Origin: SFWF01 sp045537915 | Lineage (GTDB): Bacteria > Bacillota > Clostridia > Oscillospirales > Acutalibacteraceae | Assembly (NCBI GenBank): GCA_045537915.1 | Contig: JAZSQK010000011.1 | Span: 1 to 64,000 of the forward strand | Length of the DNA: 64,000 nt | Reading direction: 5' to 3' | Shown here: positions 60,508 to 64,000 of the stretch, piece after piece | Layout: each line of letters begins with the position of its first letter | Position numbering within the stretch: the stretch's first letter is position 1 | The notes under the pieces: model-generated | What the model was told of the DNA's origin: nothing | Databases searched by the model: none | Seen by the model: only the letters and a program-made list of their open reading frames with translations | Position numbers and translations under genes: made by a program

Positions 60508-61647
60508 TTGTCTGCTATTTGTTACCTTGATAACAGCGCTACCACAAAGCCCTGTAAGGAGGCTGTCTGCGCTATGCTTGTCGCTATGGAGGAGGAATGG
60601 GGCAACCCATCTTCGCTCTACTCGTTAGGCGTTACTGCAGAGGAAGGTCTTTTATCCTGTAAAGAAACTTTAGCAAATAAGCTTTCCTGCCGAAGCGACG
60701 AAATTTATTTTACCGGCAGTGGAACCGAAGCAAACAACATTGCCCTTCAGGGCGCAATAGCCGCAAGGGCAAAGCGTGGTAAAAGGATAGTAACGACTGC
60801 GATTGAACACCCTTCGGTTTTAAACACCCTAAAGGCTTATCATCAAAAAGGTTTTGAACTTGTTTTGCTTAAACCCGACTCAAGCGGAAAGATTTCCATA
60901 GAAGATATAAACAAAGCCATCACTTCCGATACGATATTAGTCAGCATAATGCTTGTTAATAATGAAGTTGGCTCTATTCAGCCCGTATCTGCCGCTGCGG
61001 CAGCAATAAAACGGGTAGGCGCCCCTGCCCTGCTCCACTGCGATGCGGTTCAGGGCTTTGGAAAGTTGCAGATAAAACCCTCTGCATTAGGGGTTGATAT
61101 GCTAACGGGAAGCGGTCATAAAATACACGCTCCCAAGGGTATAGGTTTTTTATACCTTAAAAAAGGGGTTCACATTTCCCCTCTTATCTTCGGGGGCGGA
61201 CAGCAAAACGGTATTCGTCCCGGTACCGAGCCTATGCCGTCAATAGCGGCTTTCCAGGCGGCAATCAAGGCTCTCGGCGACACAGAATCTCAGCTTAAAA
61301 GGATGAAAGAGCTATCCGATTATGCGAGAAGTCTTCTTTGTCAGACAGACTTTGCGGTTATAAACTCTCCCGACGATGCCCTGCCTTACATTCTCAATAT
61401 CTCGGTTTTGGGCTTTAAATCCGAAACCCTGCTTCATTTTCTTGAGGCGGAAAATATTTTCGTATCAAGCGGCAGCGCCTGTTCAAAGGGAGAACTCAGC
61501 CACACCCTTACCGCAATGGGCCTCGAAAAGCAAAGAATAGACAGTTCACTTCGCATAAGCTTCTCCCGTTACAACACAAGAGAAGAAATCGACCTTCTTT
61601 GTGAAGCTCTGAAAAAAGCAACAGCAAAACTTAAAAGGATACACTGA
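60508..61647 (+). CDS. Cysteine desulfurase (NifS/IscS type)
   Basis: This 379-residue PLP enzyme removes sulfur from cysteine. YLDNSATT marks the N-terminus, HCDAVQGFGK and TGSGHKIHAPKGIGFLY hold the cofactor Lys, and SSGSACSKGE has the sulfur-carrying Cys. The TTG at 60508 is preferred because AGGGG lies about eight bases upstream and the mapped promoter would start only about four bases before the ATG at 60490. The next gene is thiI, so it probably supplies sulfur for tRNA 4-thiouridine. Confidence 0.93.
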   Translation: MSAICYLDNSATTKPCKEAVCAMLVAMEEEWGNPSSLYSLGVTAEEGLLSCKETLANKLSCRSDEIYFTGSGTEANNIALQGAIAARAKRGKRIVTTAIEHPSVLNTLKAYHQKGFELVLLKPDSSGKISIEDINKAITSDTILVSIMLVNNEVGSIQPVSAAAAAIKRVGAPALLHCDAVQGFGKLQIKPSALGVDMLTGSGHKIHAPKGIGFLYLKKGVHISPLIFGGGQQNGIRPGTEPMPSIAAFQAAIKALGDTESQLKRMKELSDYARSLLCQTDFAVINSPDDALPYILNISVLGFKSETLLHFLEAENIFVSSGSACSKGELSHTLTAMGLEKQRIDSSLRISFSRYNTREEIDLLCEALKKATAKLKRIH

Positions 61648-61651
61648 CATT

Positions 61652-62821
61652 ATGAAAGAAATTATACTTATAAAAAACGGAGAATTGGCCCTTAAGGGAC
61701 TGAACAGAAATGTTTTTGAAGATGCGCTGATTAAAAATCTGCGGCAATCCCTTTGGGCACTCGGAAATGTTGAAATTAAAAAGGCTCAATCAACCGTTTA
61801 TATTGAACCTAAAGACGAGGCTTTCGACTTTGAAGGGGCTCTCGACAAGGTATCGAAGGTTTTCGGAATTGCGGCTTATTCCAGAGCGGCTGTCTGTGAA
61901 AAGGACATAGATACCATTTTGAAATGCGCACCCGAATATCTTGCAGATACAATGAATTCGGTAAAAACCTTTAAGGTAGAGGCAAAGCGCGCAGACAAGC
62001 GTTTTCCCCTTACCTCTCCCGAAATCTCTGCCGAGGTCGGCGGAGCCTTGCTTTCGGCCTTTAATCATCTGCGGGTAGATGTTCATAACCCCGATATAAT
62101 AATAACGGTTGAGATAAGAGATTATGCGGCATATATAAGAGCAGGACAGCTTCACGGCGCAGGCGGCCTTCCTGTCGGAACGGCAGGACAGGCGGCGATA
62201 CTTATCTCGGGCGGAATAGACAGTCCCGTTGCGGCCTGGACAATGGCAAAAAGAGGACTGCGTCTTAATGCGATACATTTTGCAAGTCCCCCTTACACCA
62301 GTATCCGTGCCGAACAGAAGGTTAAAACGCTTCTGTCTAAGGTTGCCGCCTACAGCGGCGGTATAAATCTCGCTATAGTCCCCTTTACCGAAATTCAGGA
62401 GGAGATAGCAAAGAACTGTCCCGAAGAATATTTTACCCTTATTATGCGCCGTATGATGATGAGAATTGCCGAGCGAATAGCCCGTCACAAGCACTGCGGA
62501 GCGCTGATTACGGGAGAAAGTTTAGGACAGGTCGCAAGTCAGACTCTTGCCGCCATCGCCTGTACAGATGCTGTAACAGGTATTCCTGTTTTGCGTCCGC
62601 TTATAGGCAGTGATAAGGAGGAAATTATCACGGTTTCAAGAAGGATAGACACCTTTGAAACCTCCTGTCTGCCTTATGAGGATTGTTGTACGGTCTTTAC
62701 GCCAAAACATCCTAAAACAAAACCCACCCTTGAGCTTTGTGAAATTGCCGAATCCAAGCTTGACGTTGAGGAGCTTATCCAAAAGGCTATAGAAAATACA
62801 GAATACAGCATTATTTACTGA
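61652..62821 (+). CDS. thiI: tRNA 4-thiouridine synthase ThiI
   Basis: This 389-residue cytosolic enzyme adenylates and thiolates uridine 8 of tRNA. A ferredoxin-like and THUMP region (about 1-165) precedes the PP-loop ISGGIDSPVAAW at about 185-195. ALITGESLGQVASQT and CLPYEDCCTVFTPKHP follow. The rhodanese domain of E. coli ThiI is absent, as is common in Bacillota. It starts four bases after the desulfurase stop. Confidence 0.95.
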   Translation: MKEIILIKNGELALKGLNRNVFEDALIKNLRQSLWALGNVEIKKAQSTVYIEPKDEAFDFEGALDKVSKVFGIAAYSRAAVCEKDIDTILKCAPEYLADTMNSVKTFKVEAKRADKRFPLTSPEISAEVGGALLSAFNHLRVDVHNPDIIITVEIRDYAAYIRAGQLHGAGGLPVGTAGQAAILISGGIDSPVAAWTMAKRGLRLNAIHFASPPYTSIRAEQKVKTLLSKVAAYSGGINLAIVPFTEIQEEIAKNCPEEYFTLIMRRMMMRIAERIARHKHCGALITGESLGQVASQTLAAIACTDAVTGIPVLRPLIGSDKEEIITVSRRIDTFETSCLPYEDCCTVFTPKHPKTKPTLELCEIAESKLDVEELIQKAIENTEYSIIY

Positions 62822-62840
62822 TACTGAAACGGAGAATACA

Positions 62841-64000
62841 ATGAACGCAGAAATTATTTGTGTAGCGTCCGACAGTCTCTCGGACGAACAGATCAACTCA
62901 GCATCCTCATATATTTCTAAAAAACTGTTTGAGTTGGGCCACCGAACGACATATCAAACTGTCTCCTCACCTTTAAGCGAGGAGGTCAGAAGACATGTTT
63001 CGCAAGGTCTTGACCGCAGTAATATTTTAATTATCGTCGGCGGTATTGATTCGGATACAAATGCTGTAGCAAAGAATGCCGTTGCTATTGTTACGGGTAT
63101 TCCTCTTGTAACTTCCGACATATCTCTTAAATATATAAATGAGTATTGCAAGGAAAACGGTATAGAGCCTGATGCAAGGTTATTATCCGCCGCTATCACT
63201 CTTAAAAACTCACAAATATTCAAAAACGAACTTGGCCTTTCTTTAGGTATAGCAGCAGAGTATAACTCTAAAAAAATTCTGCTTCTCCCTTCTGATAAGG
63301 ATCAGCTTGTCAGAATGTTTGAAAGGTATGTAGCGCCTGTGCTTGACACAAATAATGTTATTTCGCAGTCAAATGAAACGGAAAAAACCGTTCAGTGTGA
63401 AGTCGTAGAACTGCTTATCGATAAAAATCTTACCGTTTCAACCGCAGAGTCCTGCACAGGCGGTATGGTTTCGGAGCTGTTAACCGAGGTTCCTAATTCA
63501 TCAAAGGTCTTTGAATACGGAATTTCGGCATATTCAAACCGCATCAAAACAGAGGTTTTGTCGGTACCTCAGTTTTTGATAAACGTCCACAGTGCAATAA
63601 GCAAAGAAGTTGCGGTCAGCATGGCTGAAAATGTACGCAAAATAAGCGGATCAGACCTCGGTATCGGTATCACAGGTAATGCCGGACCCGCCGCCAGTGA
63701 AGGCAAGCCTGTAGGTCTGGTTTTTGTTGCTCTCGCAGATAAAAAGGACCATTGGGTTGAAGAACTAAACCTTTCTGACAGCATGAGCCGTGATGAAATC
63801 CGTCACTTTGCCGCAATCAAAGCGCTTGATATGATAAAGCAGTATGCGGCAGCCTTTTCTTCAGATACTACCGAAGAATCAATCAATACAGAAGAAGCCT
63901 GGACCGATTTCGAGGAATCAAGCGACACCTCTGTAGCAGACAACCAAAATGATTTCGCCTTTATTTATGATAGAACCTTTGACGAGGAAGAAATTTCGGA
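62841..64000 (+). CDS. CinA-like nicotinamide-nucleotide amidase (3' end cut off by the window)
   Basis: An open frame starts at ATG 62841 after CGGAGA and runs past the window end (at least 386 codons). The first 170 residues are a degenerate version of the CinA molybdopterin-binding-like domain (MNAEIICVASDSLSDEQI; the usual GGLGPT is replaced by GGIDSDT). A well conserved PncC-type amidase domain follows (STAESCTGGMVSELL, then GITGNAGP and VGLVFVALA). After about residue 335 comes an acidic Ser/Glu/Asp-rich extension not typical of CinA. It is cotranscribed with thiI. Confidence 0.85.
   Translation, partial: MNAEIICVASDSLSDEQINSASSYISKKLFELGHRTTYQTVSSPLSEEVRRHVSQGLDRSNILIIVGGIDSDTNAVAKNAVAIVTGIPLVTSDISLKYINEYCKENGIEPDARLLSAAITLKNSQIFKNELGLSLGIAAEYNSKKILLLPSDKDQLVRMFERYVAPVLDTNNVISQSNETEKTVQCEVVELLIDKNLTVSTAESCTGGMVSELLTEVPNSSKVFEYGISAYSNRIKTEVLSVPQFLINVHSAISKEVAVSMAENVRKISGSDLGIGITGNAGPAASEGKPVGLVFVALADKKDHWVEELNLSDSMSRDEIRHFAAIKALDMIKQYAAAFSSDTTEESINTEEAWTDFEESSDTSVADNQNDFAFIYDRTFDEEEIS

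Noticed and set aside
61790..62494. Minus-strand open frame of 234 codons opposite thiI
   Set aside because: The plus strand is thiI with intact motifs, and the antisense frame has no ribosome binding site and improbable composition.
1..64000. CRISPR array, tRNA, rRNA, prophage or insertion sequence
   Set aside because: No regularly spaced repeats, cloverleaf-like sequences, transposase motifs or phage genes were seen on either strand by reading; a dedicated scan was not possible.

Overview
The window reads as chromosomal DNA from a low-to-moderate GC Gram-positive anaerobe of the Clostridia, most likely a gut Oscillospiraceae/Ruminococcaceae-type organism. The grounds are strong AGGAGG ribosome binding sites, frequent TTG/GTG starts, TTGACA/TATAAT promoters, a glmS ribozyme, a DUF1540 mini-protein, a small HPr-like protein, the tig-clpP-clpX order and sugar ABC operons without their own ATPase. 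No rRNA, tRNA, CRISPR array, insertion sequence or prophage was seen. The genus is an inference.

Left third (about 1-24.5 kb): a carbohydrate-use locus. After the first codons of an unknown gene (1-8) and a PfkB-type sugar kinase come six tandem minus-strand paralogues of secreted DUF4874/DUF4832 proteins (1288-12094). They fall into two subfamilies that alternate strictly in transcription order, B-A-B-A-B-A, as if one two-gene unit was duplicated. One copy has no signal peptide and one is frameshifted. A divergent AraC-family regulator (12408-13334) faces the array across a promoter region rich in inverted repeats. Beyond it lies an eight-gene minus-strand operon (24336 to 13465). It encodes a permease pair, a 912-residue substrate-binding protein with extra N-terminal beta domains, a second permease pair, a membrane-anchored NHL/TPR protein, a YIP1-family membrane protein and a secreted DUF5696-like protein. 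A plausible reading is that AraC controls secreted array proteins acting on a glycan, while the ABC system imports the product using a shared ATPase encoded elsewhere.

Middle (24.6-43.7 kb): glycyl-tRNA synthetase is divergent from two small conserved genes. A zinc-type alcohol dehydrogenase and a short-chain dehydrogenase follow. A glucosamine block then carries a GlmU-acetyltransferase-like beta-helix protein, the glmS ribozyme, glmS and glmM. After a YwaF-like membrane protein comes an eight-gene surface-polysaccharide operon (43567 to 34515). It has three glycosyltransferases, a CDP-glycerol transferase, a Wzx flippase, an acetyltransferase, a Wzy polymerase and a Wzz protein whose C-terminal domain looks like a dead tyrosine kinase.

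Right third (43.7-64 kb): housekeeping. The arginine operon argG-argC-argJ-argB-argD-argF has an ArgR-type palindrome on its -10 box. Next come tig-clpP-clpX, a phosphoesterase, DUF1540, thrC, an M19 dipeptidase, and the block rplS-lepB-rbgA-rnhB-yraN. The window ends in a plus-strand operon of cysteine desulfurase, thiI and a divergent cinA that runs off the edge.
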